A DNA stretch of 64,000 nt from Dictyobacter formicarum. GTDB taxonomy: Bacteria; Chloroflexota; Ktedonobacteria; Ktedonobacterales; Ktedonobacteraceae. Shown piece by piece: positions 45,560-53,881 of this stretch. Below the pieces are notes generated by a model, which made no database searches, was not told the DNA's origin, and was given only the letters and a program-made list of their open reading frames with translations. The first letter of the stretch is position 1; every line of letters begins with the position of its first letter. The stretch is taken from contig NZ_BNJJ01000025.1 in the NCBI RefSeq assembly GCF_016587435.1, positions 1 to 64,000 on the forward strand, read 5' to 3'. A program made the position numbers and the translations under genes.

Positions 45560-45680
45560 TAGAGAACTCGCTGGCGCAGGAGCGGGAAGGAGGCTCGCCC
45601 GTAGCCCTGGCGTTTAATGAGTTTAAGCCGACGAACATGACCTTCGACAACACCATTACTGTAGGGTGAGTTGGAGAGTG
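45560..45680 (-). pseudogene. C-terminal fragment of an ISL3-family transposase
   Basis: Minus strand reads NSPYSNGVVEGHVRRLKLIK, RQGYGRASFPLLRQRVLYQA, then drifts into low-complexity FLVFFFFSS. The SNGVVEG...KLIKRQGYGRASFPLLRQRVL core identifies ISL3. No catalytic domain is left. Confidence 0.75.
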
Positions 45681-45920
45681 GACTTCCCCCGTTTTGGCGG
45701 ATCTTCCGCCACCTTCGTGCTCAGCCATGAGAAGCGTGTGGAAAGAAGCTAAAAAGCTTTTCTTGAGAAAGAAAAATGAGGCGTTGATCCTGTAAGTCTT
45801 TCCTACAGCTTTGGCCGCATCTATGTTGTGAATGCTGGCGATGCTACTCATGCGGCCAATGTTGCGGGCTTTTATGTGTCAATTTAATGAGGGAAAGAGC
45901 ATTTTGCTAAAGGTTCCGAT

Positions 45921-46262
45921 TTAGATCACGCGCCTGGCGTTATCCAGCCCTTGCAGCACCTCCGGAGGTCGTCCACTAAAGCGATACTCACTATCATAAT
46001 CATCCTCTACGATCCAGGCATGCGCCTCTCTCGCCCATTCCAGTAGCGCTAGCCGTTGGCTTAGACTCATGGTGACTCCTGTGGGGAACTGATGCGAAGG
46101 GGTGACTATGGCCAGTCGTGCCTTTGAGCAAAGCTGTCGTCCGCTTTCAACATCGAGACCTTCCCGGTTCACCGGCACTGGAACCAGTTTTGCCCCAGTG
46201 TCCAGCAGTGCTCCATGTGCTCTTGCATACCCAGGATCTTCGACCCAAGCCGGATCACCAGC
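45921..46262 (-). pseudogene. Fragment of a MocR-type aminotransferase domain
   Basis: About 114 codons reading AGDPAWVEDPGYARAHGALL, VTPSHQFPTGVTMSLSQRLA and AWIVEDDYDSEYRFSGRPPE, ending QGLDNARRVI at a stop. The same order is seen in residues ~230-345 of the complete protein at 39703. Both the HTH and the PLP-lysine part are missing. Confidence 0.8.
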
Positions 46263-46474
46263 CTTTTGCCAGGTAGCGCTCTTTTCGGCATACTGTATCT
46301 GCGTTCCTGAAAGTCTTGACATGGATTGAAATCTTTCTTCAATGGCCCCTTTAGTCTACCTGAAAATGGCTCTTTTTGACAAGACCATTATTGGAGTATG
46401 CTTCTCGTGTCAGTAAAAGAAAGTTTCTTGAAGAAGCAGATAAAGGAGGTGTCCAGAGGGAAGCGAGAATGAAT

Positions 46475-46566
46475 GGTCGTGTTGCAAAAAAATTGGGCTG
46501 AGAAAATGGTGCAGGTAATGTGGCTCTACCCAATGTGCTGAGCTTTAAATTTTTTGCAACACGACC
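46475..46566. mobile_element. 92-bp miniature element with IS6-like termini
   Basis: GGTCGTGTTGCAAAAAA at the left end (46475) and its reverse complement ending at 46566 (17 perfect bases). The GG-x-TGTTGCAAA form is what I recall from IS6-family terminal repeats. No gene inside. No clear target duplication. Confidence 0.6.
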
Positions 46567-46725
46567 TAATTTGTTCACACTCGTCTCATCATATCCTGGC
46601 AGAAAGCAGCGTACGGGGAGAAAGTCTCTCCGTTTGAAAGAATCAGCCTGACTTCTCTAGGAAACATATATAATGTTGGTAGAACGGAAAGAAAAAAAGA
46701 ATTGTGAAAGGACAAGGGACAACAT

Positions 46726-47664
46726 ATGCAAGCTATCGCTATTACCGCCTTTGGCGGGCCTGATCGTCTCACGCTCATGGACCTGCCTGCGCCAACCTGT
46801 GGCCCGGACCAGGTCGTTATTCACGTTCAGGCAGCAGGTGTTGGAATGTGGGATGTGAAGGTGCGGCAGGGGAGCCTGACGCTGGAAGGACAACAGTTTC
46901 CGCTCATTCTTGGTTGGGAATCAGCAGGGATCATTGAACAAGTAGGGGCTGCGGTGACCGGGCTGGACGTTGGAACTCGCGTGATCTGTACGACGTATCA
47001 GGTCGGCGTTGGTCATTATGCCCAGTCTGTCGCTGTTCCTGCGAATCTCGTCGCGCCAGCTCCATCCTCTCTCGATGCCTTGCACGCAGCCGCGCTTCCT
47101 GTCAACGGGCTTACCGCTTACCAGGCAATCTATGAAGTGCTGAAGATGCAGAGAGGAGAAACGCTCCTGATTACCGGTGCTGCTGGAGGAACAGGCACGC
47201 TTGCCGTCCAGCTTGCTGCTCGTTTAGGAGTCCACGTCATTGTCACTGCGAGCAGTAAGAACCATCCATATCTTCAGCAGCTTGGAGCCAGTGAACTCAT
47301 TGATTATGCACAGACGGACTTCGCGAGCGCGGTCCAGGCGGCTCATCCCAAGGGTATCGATGCAGTTCTGGACTGTGTTGGTGGAGAGACGGCGGCAAGA
47401 AGTCTGAAGGTTGTGCGTGATGGTGGGCGGCTCGTCACGATTGTTGATCTTGAGCAGGTAACACCTACCCGTCACATTGATACGCAATTGCTCTACTACC
47501 GCCCCGATGGGCAACAATTGGCCGAACTAACGAAGCTCGTCGATGCCGGTCAGTTGACGGTCCACCTCGACCAGGTGTTTCCTTTGGAAAAGGCCAGCCA
47601 GGCTCACGAGCGCTTGGAGACACGGCACCACCAGGGAAAAATTGTGCTTAGCCTGGAAGGGTGA
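46726..47664 (+). CDS. Zinc-free medium-chain dehydrogenase (quinone oxidoreductase-like)
   Basis: 312 residues. Starts MQAIAITAFGGPDRLTLMDL; GroES-like part includes AAGVGMWDVKVRQG and FPLILGWESAGIIEQVG; the NADPH site is LLITGAAGGTGTLAVQLAAR (~145-165), followed by DAVLDCVGGET. No Cys-x2-Cys structural zinc loop is present, so it belongs to the QOR/zeta-crystallin group, which reduces quinones or enones. ATG 46726 with GAAAGGACAAGGG upstream. It stands alone between mobile fragments. Confidence 0.9.
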   Translation: MQAIAITAFGGPDRLTLMDLPAPTCGPDQVVIHVQAAGVGMWDVKVRQGSLTLEGQQFPLILGWESAGIIEQVGAAVTGLDVGTRVICTTYQVGVGHYAQSVAVPANLVAPAPSSLDALHAAALPVNGLTAYQAIYEVLKMQRGETLLITGAAGGTGTLAVQLAARLGVHVIVTASSKNHPYLQQLGASELIDYAQTDFASAVQAAHPKGIDAVLDCVGGETAARSLKVVRDGGRLVTIVDLEQVTPTRHIDTQLLYYRPDGQQLAELTKLVDAGQLTVHLDQVFPLEKASQAHERLETRHHQGKIVLSLEG

Positions 47665-47800
47665 ACGTAATCTCATCTTCCGGTGTTGTTAACTCAGCCA
47701 AAGTTGTAGAGCTTCCATGCCAAAAATGGCCGCAACGTGGGGAGGGCTCTCTATCTCTGACCTGATAGTCAGGAGAACCCTGGCGAAAATAACGTCGGAG

Positions 47801-47840
47801 AGGTGAAAGCTCATCAACAATTTTTTAAGTTGACAAGACC
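47801..47840 (+). mobile_element. IS6-like terminal remnant, second copy
   Basis: GTGAAAGCTCATCAACAATT then TTTTAAGTTGACAAGACC, near-identical to 41287-41325. Both face the same way and end in a GGTxTTGTCAACTT-type terminus. The surrounding 47665-47967 holds no supported gene. Confidence 0.5.
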
Positions 47841-47984
47841 AATTGGTGTGTCGGGTCCTCTCCACCGGTGCACCAGCACTTGTCGCGTATCTCATGATGC
47901 GAATGATCGGGATGCTGCCTGAAGCGTGCACCGTTGCCTTCACCAGGGTAGTTGTCACATAACTTGCTCAGATGATCGATGCTG

Positions 47985-48700
47985 GTAGAACAGAAGGGAG
48001 GCTCACAGGATCCCTCACATTGATCTCGATGTCCATACCTCCGTAGGCGATCACCTCATCAGTCCGTGCAAACCGCTGCATATCTCCCAATTCAGCGCGG
48101 AGTACGGCCACTGTCTTGGGGCCAAATCCAGGCACCTGTTGGAGTCCTTTGACGCCTGGATCACTCGTGAGGAGTTGCTCAATCTCGGTATCCAAACGTA
48201 CGAGATTTGTTTGGGTATGCTCCAACTGATCGCAGAGGATACGCAGACTGAGCGATCGTCCGGCGATGGCTCGCCCACTGCTTACACTCTCTTTGGCGAA
48301 AGCCACGAGCTTCTGGGCGGTCGGATGGCCATAGTGCGCTGGCTTCTGCGCCCGCAGCAGGTGGAAGAGGGGCTCAACACCTGCCTCGGCCAGGGCCTGG
48401 GCGCTAGGGAAGGCTTTGAGGATCGCCAGAACCGTTTGTCCGCAAGGATCAGCAAAGATCCGAGTGAACTCGGGAAAGAGCACCACGACCAGGGCCTGGA
48501 TCTCGTTTTAATAGGCGGCCGCCTCATCGCTCAAATGCGTATGCAAGCGGACTAGTTCCCGATACGTGACTACCTGCTCGCTTGGCATATAGCCGACTCG
48601 CGCCTCTCCACTCAACAACATCCTGGCAATGGTTCGCGCGTCCAGCCGATCGGTCTTCGCACGCAAGCCCTGGCGCTCGTGAAACCGGCTGGCCTTTTCC
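47985..48700 (-). pseudogene. IS110-family transposase fragment with an internal stop
   Basis: From ~48700 the minus strand reads RAKTDRLDARTIARMLLSGE, then YRELVRLHTHLSDEAAAY, a TAA at 48508-48510, and continues in the same frame with LVVVLFPEFTRIFADPCGQT to VPGFGPKTVAVLRAELGDMQ and VIAYGGMDIE, where it ends prematurely. Changing the stop to CAA or GAA would restore the frame. Its N-terminus (DEDD region) and the C-terminal Ser-containing domain are absent. It is a different IS110 lineage from the one at 60721 (KTDRLDARTIARM against KTDVQDAEWIASL). Confidence 0.8.
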
Positions 48701-48871
48701 AGGAAATACTTGTTCTCCATGCTTTGAGATACTTTTTCTCCAGCTATGAAGTGCGCTATCGGAAACGCCGAGATCACGTGCCAGCTGTGTAATATTTTTC
48801 TCACTGATTTACATCAATCGAACCGCTTCTTGCTTGAATTCTGCGCTGTAGACACGCTGCTTTTTGGTCAT
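48688..48871 (-). pseudogene. IS3-family orfA fragment with internal stop
   Basis: From ATG 48871 with GAGGAGG upstream: MTKKQRVYSAEFKQEAVRLM, TAA at 48809-48811, then ISEKNITQLARDLGVSDSAL, HSWRKSISKHGEQVFPGKG. This is the HTH of IS3 orfA, related to the intact copy at 56798 (SDSALSKW, AFPGKG). It runs into the IS110 fragment. Confidence 0.75.
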
Positions 48872-49171
48872 GGGCTCCTCCTCGTTCCAGTGTATCATAC
48901 TTTTCTTCCTCGACTCCACGAAAGCGGGGGAAGTCCATATGGCTGATTGAAACAGAACACATCAAAACTTTTCGTCCTCGGCGAAACTAACGGAGTAGTA
49001 TTAAGCAGCCATGTGCAAGTTTTTGTTTGAATGACCGGGATGGTATGTATAGTGGTGACACTATTAACACTGTATTCGACGTGTTTCTTATAGAGGCGAC
49101 GCCATTATTGATGTATCTATTAACGGTGAACACATTCTATTTTTGTGTAGAAGCAGAATGAGAACATTGGG
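48872..49171. other. Intergenic, no supported gene
   Basis: 300 bp with AT-rich stretches; CGGGGGAAGTCCA at ~48925 also appears near 45680, so an IS end is likely here. No gene seen. Confidence 0.3.
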
Positions 49172-49537
49172 ATGCCACCAACCACAAACTATAATGCGAT
49201 TGTGATCGGTACCAGTCAGGGCGGTAGATTCCTCCCAATCGCCTTCGCGAAGGCAGGCTGCAAAGTGGCGCTGATCGAGCGCGGCCCCATGGGTGGTACC
49301 TGCGTCAACTCTGGCTGTACCCCGACAAAAACGATGGTCGCCAGCGCACGCCTCGCCTATCAGGCGAAACGTGGTGTTGACTACGGCATACACATTGGCC
49401 CCATTTCGGTCGATATGCAGGCCATACGCAAATGGAAACAAAGTATCGTCGAGGGCGCTCTCAGACTCAAGCTTAACAAGAACGGCTACCGGGGCCGATG
49501 TATCCTTAGCCCTGGCAGCCTCACCAGGAGGAGATGA
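49172..49537 (+). pseudogene. Truncated dihydrolipoamide-dehydrogenase-like gene (tandem copy)
   Basis: 121 residues of a protein that should be ~465. It starts MPPTTNYNAIVIGTSQGGRF, has [20 protein letters not shown] and matches the full gene at 49544 up to about residue 95 (RKWKQSIVEG); then a deletion leaves unrelated LRLKLNKNGYRGRC. Only the FAD-binding start and redox Cys pair remain. It is 6 bp upstream of the intact copy, as a tandem duplication. Confidence 0.8.
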
Positions 49538-49543
49538 ACACAA

Positions 49544-50941
49544 ATGACTTCGACAAACTATGATGTAATTGTGATTGGCACCAGTCAGGGCGGTAGATTC
49601 CTCCCAATCAATTTTGCAAAAGCAGGCCGGAAAGTGGCGCTCATCGAGCGCGACCAGATAGGCGGTGTCTGTGTGAACTTCGGCTGTACCCCGACAAAAA
49701 CGATGGTCGCCAGCGCACGCTTCGCCTATCAGGCAAGACGTGGGGCCGAGTACGGTGTTCACACCGGCCCCATTTCGGTCGATCTGCGGGCCGTCCGCCA
49801 GCGCAAACAAGGCATAGTCGAGGGTGCTCGCAACGGCTACGAGAGCCGCCTGACAGCGCGGCAAGGACCGGGTCTCGATCTGCTGAGGGGCCAGGCTCAT
49901 TTTATCGCTCCGAAGACGCTTGAGGTCTCTCTCAAGGACGGCGAGAGGCGAGAGATCGCCGCACCACTGATTTTTATCGATACCGGCGACCGACCAGAAC
50001 AACTCACGATCAAAGGCGCCGAGAGTGTCCCTGTGCTCAATTCCACCACGATCATGGAACTGGACACGCAGCCCGAACACCTGCTCATCACTGGTGGTGG
50101 CTATATCGGGCTGGAGTTCGGGCAGATGTTTCGCCGCTTTGGCAGCCAGGTCACGATCATTCAGTCTCGTCCACGCTTACTCATGAACGAGGATGAAGAT
50201 GTCTCTAACGAAATCACGAAGATTTTGCGCGAGGAAGGGATCACGGTCTTGACCGAAACGACGCCGCAACAGATTGAGCCACTGGACGGTGGGCGCATGC
50301 GGTTGACCGTACGCACGCCTCAGGGAGAACAGCAGCTTACTGGCTCGCATCTGCTGGCGGCAACCGGTCGTATCCCCAACACGGAAGCGCTCGCCCCTGA
50401 AGCTGCTGGCATACGCCTCGACAAAGATGGCTACATCCAGGTCAATGAGCGCCTGGAAACGAACGTTCCTGGCATCTACGCGCTGGGAGATGTCAAAGGT
50501 GGGCCTGCTTTCACCCACGTCTCTCACGATGATTTCCGCATTGTGCGCACCAACCTGCTTGAGCAGGGCAGCGCCAGCACACGAGATCGCCTGGTCCCCC
50601 ATACCATCTTCATCGATCCCCAGCTTGGGCGGGTTGGCCTGACCGAAAACGAGGCCAGAAAACAGGGGCGCAACATCCGGGTGGCCAAATTGCCCATGAA
50701 CGCCGTGCCCCGTGCCATAGAAACCGGCGAGACGCGCGGCTTCATGAAGGCCATCGTCGATGCCGAGACCCAACAAATTCTGGGCTGTGCCATCCTGGGA
50801 GCGGAAGGCGGCGAGATTATGACCATCATCCAGGTAGCGATGATGGGCAAGCTGCCCTACACCGCCTTGAGAGATGGCATCTTCACGCATCCCACCATGG
50901 CTGAAGGGCTCAATGCACTGTTTATGACGCTCGACTCTTAG
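49544..50941 (+). CDS. Class I pyridine nucleotide-disulfide oxidoreductase (Lpd/MerA-like)
   Basis: 465 residues, full length. FAD motif VIVIGTSQGGRFLPINFAKA, redox-active Cys43/Cys48 in [23 protein letters not shown](P)H motif LLITGGGYIGLEFGQMFRRF, second FAD motif VPGIYALGDVKGGPAFTHVS and the catalytic His449/Glu454 in IFTHPTMAEGL. No N-terminal mercury domain and no C-terminal Cys pair, so it is not a clear mercuric reductase; dihydrolipoamide dehydrogenase-like or a broad disulfide/quinone reductase is likely. No lipoyl partners are nearby. ATG 49544 has GGAGGAG upstream. The neighbouring broken copies show repeated duplication of this gene. Confidence 0.9.
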   Translation: MTSTNYDVIVIGTSQGGRFLPINFAKAGRKVALIERDQIGGVCVNFGCTPTKTMVASARFAYQARRGAEYGVHTGPISVDLRAVRQRKQGIVEGARNGYESRLTARQGPGLDLLRGQAHFIAPKTLEVSLKDGERREIAAPLIFIDTGDRPEQLTIKGAESVPVLNSTTIMELDTQPEHLLITGGGYIGLEFGQMFRRFGSQVTIIQSRPRLLMNEDEDVSNEITKILREEGITVLTETTPQQIEPLDGGRMRLTVRTPQGEQQLTGSHLLAATGRIPNTEALAPEAAGIRLDKDGYIQVNERLETNVPGIYALGDVKGGPAFTHVSHDDFRIVRTNLLEQGSASTRDRLVPHTIFIDPQLGRVGLTENEARKQGRNIRVAKLPMNAVPRAIETGETRGFMKAIVDAETQQILGCAILGAEGGEIMTIIQVAMMGKLPYTALRDGIFTHPTMAEGLNALFMTLDS

Positions 50942-51236
50942 GGTTACGTTGATACTCCCTTTTTGTTACATACTGACTCAAAGCATAGGGTACACATATG
51001 ACACCTCGTCCTATGAGTGTGAGTCTTCCGCGAAGTTGATGATTTGGGGATGAATCGTCATGAAGAGGATTTTAGTGGTTTTGACCATTGCTGGTCATTT
51101 TCTGAATCCGCTTCTCATGCTACCTTATCCTCATGGCGCTGTCAACAAACAAGCAGCATTCATCAACTTGTCGGGAGACCCACCATCATATCGGTCGGTG
51201 TTCCCCAGATCTATGGATGATGGAGTAGATTGCCAT
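50942..51236. other. Intergenic, no supported gene
   Basis: About 295 bp before the second SnoaL-like gene. The last ~25 bp is the start of the duplicated segment. A short reading MKRILVVLTIAGHFLNPL is unlikely to be real. Confidence 0.3.
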
Positions 51237-51276
51237 CATTGACAATCTCCTGGCTTCAGCCGGGAAAGTGTCAATG
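51237..51276. terminator. Palindromic stem-loop at the 3' end of SnoaL-like copy B
   Basis: CATTGACAAT-CTCCTGGCT-TC-AGCCGGGAA-AGTGTCAATG: almost fully paired. It matches the copy at 41432-41471, is placed over the stop codon, and resembles TnpB-element right ends. Confidence 0.5.
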
Positions 51277-51690
51277 AGCAGGATAGAGTCCCAATTGTTC
51301 CAGTATGCCTAGCTGATCTGAACTACCCCAACGTTCGACAAGTTTACCATCGGCGAACTTGCAAATCTCAACTCCATGTATGTTTACATGCTTGCCAGTG
51401 GGCGCAAATCCCATAAAAGGGCCTTGATGTGTGCCAGTTAAGGTATAAGCCATCGCGACGTTATCGTCATCGGCAACCGTATAGTCGACACTGATCTCTG
51501 CATCAGGGAAAGCTGAGTGTAGTTCGGTGAAGAAGTATCGATAGCCATCAGGGCCAGATACTTGACCCGGCATAGGGTCATGATCGATAGCATTTGGTGC
51601 AACCACATCGTTAAAAGCCGCGTAGTTGCCGCTGTTTACCGCTATACCGAAGCGTTGCAGCGCTGCCATATTATCTTCGCGGGTTGCCAT
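51271..51690 (-). CDS. SnoaL-like protein (ester cyclase), copy B
   Basis: 139 residues, 120 identical to copy A. Begins MATREDNMAALQRFGIAVNS; DHDPMPGQVSGPDGYRYFFT; same C-terminus KLVERWGSSDQLGILEQLGL. Differences are scattered and mostly conservative, so both copies look under selection. ATG 51690, GGAG-like ACTCC upstream. The surrounding ~630 bp is duplicated with the gene. Confidence 0.88.
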   Translation of the reverse strand: MATREDNMAALQRFGIAVNSGNYAAFNDVVAPNAIDHDPMPGQVSGPDGYRYFFTELHSAFPDAEISVDYTVADDDNVAMAYTLTGTHQGPFMGFAPTGKHVNIHGVEICKFADGKLVERWGSSDQLGILEQLGLYPAH

Positions 51691-52014
51691 ACATTACTCC
51701 TTTGTATTCCTCATATAAAATGTAAGTACACCAATCCACTTCCACCTTGTACGATCTTGCTAAAAAAAAAGTAACATCAGACGGAGGCTTTGAGCTTTTC
51801 CCATCTTTGTATTCCACTCAGATGTATGGACAGGCGTAAAATGAGTTCATCCCTTGGAGTGCGCAGAGCAACAAACTGCTCCACAAGTGGATCCAACATA
51901 TCTGCTGCGGACGCCCCTTCCCTCGGGTGGGAGTGGTGCGCAACCGATCCATGCATACCTCAGGACCCAGTCCACAAGCTTGCAGCAACACGTCGCTTGT
52001 TCGCGTGATAATTG
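51691..52014. repeat. Duplicated upstream segment of SnoaL-like copy B, then intergenic
   Basis: 51691-51841 corresponds to 41886-42043 (shared ATATAAAATG, GTAAGTACACCAATC and AACATCAGACGGAGGCTTTG). The rest to 52014 has no gene. Confidence 0.6.
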
Positions 52015-52410
52015 CTAAGTATCTCTATTGTGGTCAAACAATTCCTCTCGGCTGAGGTTGACCTGCTCTAACTTCTCTTCTTCTTCCACGCCGAGTGTTG
52101 CCCATGGAATAGCCCGCAGACGCTCTTCGCTAATAGGTTTTCCACAAACGACACAAAACCCATATGTCCCATCTTCAATACGCTTAAGGGCATCGTTAAT
52201 TTGAGCTAAAAGAGCCTCGTCATTGGCTAATATCGAGGTCTCTAGCTGCTGCTCCTGAACATCAACAGCCGCATCTTCAGTACTCTCGTCGCCCGCTGAA
52301 TCAGAATCAACAATTATCGGATGTACCTCAGTAAGTCTCCCTATGCTTTGCATCAATTCATCCCGCTTGCTCTCCAGACGCTTTTTCATCTCTTGCAGGT
52401 CAATGGTCAT
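52015..52410 (-). CDS. TraR/DksA-like protein with a degenerate zinc finger
   Basis: 131 residues. N-terminal coiled-coil MKKRLESKRDELMQSIGRLT, then the acidic tip and a helix to KRIEDGTYGFCVVCGKPISE. Only one Cys pair remains (Cys86 and Cys89); the second pair expected ~18 residues later is lost (IPWATLGVEEEEKLEQ where a CxxC should be). DksA/TraR proteins bind the RNA polymerase secondary channel and adjust stringent response. Without four ligands zinc binding is doubtful but the fold may persist. ATG 52410 has AGGAAAG-like leader. No partner adjacent. Confidence 0.8.
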   Translation of the reverse strand: MTIDLQEMKKRLESKRDELMQSIGRLTEVHPIIVDSDSAGDESTEDAAVDVQEQQLETSILANDEALLAQINDALKRIEDGTYGFCVVCGKPISEERLRAIPWATLGVEEEEKLEQVNLSREELFDHNRDT

Positions 52411-52922
52411 AGCTTTCTATCCTTTCTCTATCTCATCTCAGCGACGTATCTTTCATTTATTCTCTTAAGTGAAGAGTGAAGATATCAACGATGCAGAGCA
52501 ACTCCACCACTAAAATGACGCCATTGAAATGGATGCTGAGCTGCCATGGTAGGCCCTCTTTTTCAACAGCCGTAATTATACTATTGTGACAGGGAAAGGT
52601 TCAAGCTGAGGAGGCTTCTGTTCGCTGCACGGAAGATGACGGAGATCTATTCTATCAGAGATGCAACAATGTATTCCTCCGCGTCTCACTCATCCATATT
52701 CCTCTTTTTATGCACATGAGATGCACTTCTTCAACATATACTTGACAATGATTGTCTGGTAGATTACACTTTTACAGTAAAAGAACAGGAAAGAAGAACG
52801 CGACAGCAAATAATAGACAGGTCAGGAGCTGCCGCCCCTTACATCCCCGCCTATCAATCGTCGATTGACAGAACACTAGATCCTTTGGGGCGAAAAATGG
52901 AAAGGTCAGGGTGAGGTAATAA
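52411..52922. promoter_or_regulatory. Intergenic with a likely promoter at 52742-52770
   Basis: TTGACA at 52742-52747, 17-bp spacer, TACACT at 52765-52770, pointing at the molybdopterin gene start at 52923. No gene is seen in this 510 bp. Confidence 0.4.
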
Positions 52923-53584
52923 GTGAAGGTTTTTTCTCGCGGGGGGTTCAAGGTCGTCGCCCACGGAGCGATGAGCGTGGACGAATCCCGCCGGGACAAT
53001 ATCTGGAGCGTGGCTTTCCCGTCCTTTCGGCAGGACCGACGCCACACGCCCCTCTCGCACACTGGGATTTTTCCCTGCTTGGAGAGGTCAAGCAACCGAA
53101 GCGATGGACCTGGGATGCATTTCGCGACCTGCCACATGAGACGATAACCAAAGACATCCACTGCGTGACCAAGTGGTCAAAACTGGATACGCACTGGGAA
53201 GGCGTCTCCGTCGATACACTGCTAGAGCAGGTGGAGTACGATGCCCACTACGTAGTCGCCTTCGGTGATGGCGGCTATACCATCAACCTTCCGCTGGCAG
53301 ACGTCCTCGATGGGAAGGCGTGGGTCGTCTATGGGTATGAGGGGCAGCCTCTCTCCCCTGTACACGGTGGTCCGGCACACTTGCTGGTTCCCCATCTCTA
53401 CTTCTGGAAGAGCGCCAAGTGGATTCGGGGCCTGCGATTGGTTGATCAGGTTCTCTTTCCTTTTAGTTACTTTTTCGTTACTATACCATATTTTTGCATG
53501 TACCTGTCAAAATGTATGCGACTTAGCACACTGGCTCCATACGAAAGCAAGCGTGAGAAATCAAGGAGATTGATCCTGTCCTGA
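52923..53584 (+). pseudogene. Sulfite-oxidase/YedY-like molybdopterin protein, frameshifted and truncated
   Basis: Starts at GTG 52923 with VKVFSRGG, then must change frame at the six-G run 52941-52946 (a seventh G would restore it). The continuing frame reads RIPPGQYLERGFPVLSAGPT, PHAPLAHWDFSLLGEVKQPK, DIHCVTKWSKLDTHWEGVSV with the Mo-ligand Cys in HCVTKWS, and VPHLYFWKSAKWIRGLRL. After GLRL the expected EQDEPGFWExxGYH tail is replaced by unrelated LVDQVLFPFSYFFV. The intact enzyme is a periplasmic-type oxidoreductase with molybdopterin. Two lesions indicate a dead gene. Confidence 0.75.
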
Positions 53585-53762
53585 GAAGGTGTAAACTACT
53601 GTAAACTATATAGTGGGAAGAGCGAAAAATTCGCTTGAAAGAATCATCAGTAATGAAGATGCTGGGCCCCTTGATGCCAGGAGAAAAGCTTGACACTCCT
53701 GTTTCTTGAATGGATAAAACCCAATACAGGGGGATTTCTATCTATTTATTGAGAAGGAGCAT

Positions 53763-53858
53763 ATGCCTGAAAAGGAGACATCTACGCGCTTACAGGGAAA
53801 AACGGCATTGGTCACGGGGAGTACCTCAGTTCTGCACTCTCCAGATCACCAAATGTAA
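53763..53858 (+). pseudogene. N-terminal remnant of a short-chain dehydrogenase
   Basis: ATG 53763 with GAGAAGGAG upstream encodes MPEKETSTRLQGKTALVTGS then TSVLHSPDHQM and TAA. KTALVTGSTSG is the SDR cofactor start; it breaks just where the GxGxxG should complete. The following aquaporin start is 24 bp away. Confidence 0.7.
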
Positions 53859-53881
53859 GCCAGATCCGAAAGGAGATATGC

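Noticed and set aside
45397..45669. Plus-strand 90-residue reading beyond the TetR operator
   Set aside because: It runs through the hairpin and is antisense to the ISL3 fragment.
47689..47958. 89-residue minus-strand reading beside the quinone oxidoreductase
   Set aside because: It is built across an IS6-type end (47801-47840) and has no family features.
49544..50941. Calling the flavoprotein a mercuric reductase (merA)
   Set aside because: The redox pair is CVNFGC without the N-terminal metal domain or the C-terminal vicinal Cys pair, and no mer genes are nearby.
51060..51242. 60-residue reading starting MKRILVVLT
   Set aside because: Hydrophobic start looks like a lipoprotein signal, but it is short, has no follow-on domain and ends inside duplicated sequence.
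52772..53161. 129-residue minus-strand reading
   Set aside because: It is antisense to the molybdopterin gene, whose conserved motifs are on the plus strand.
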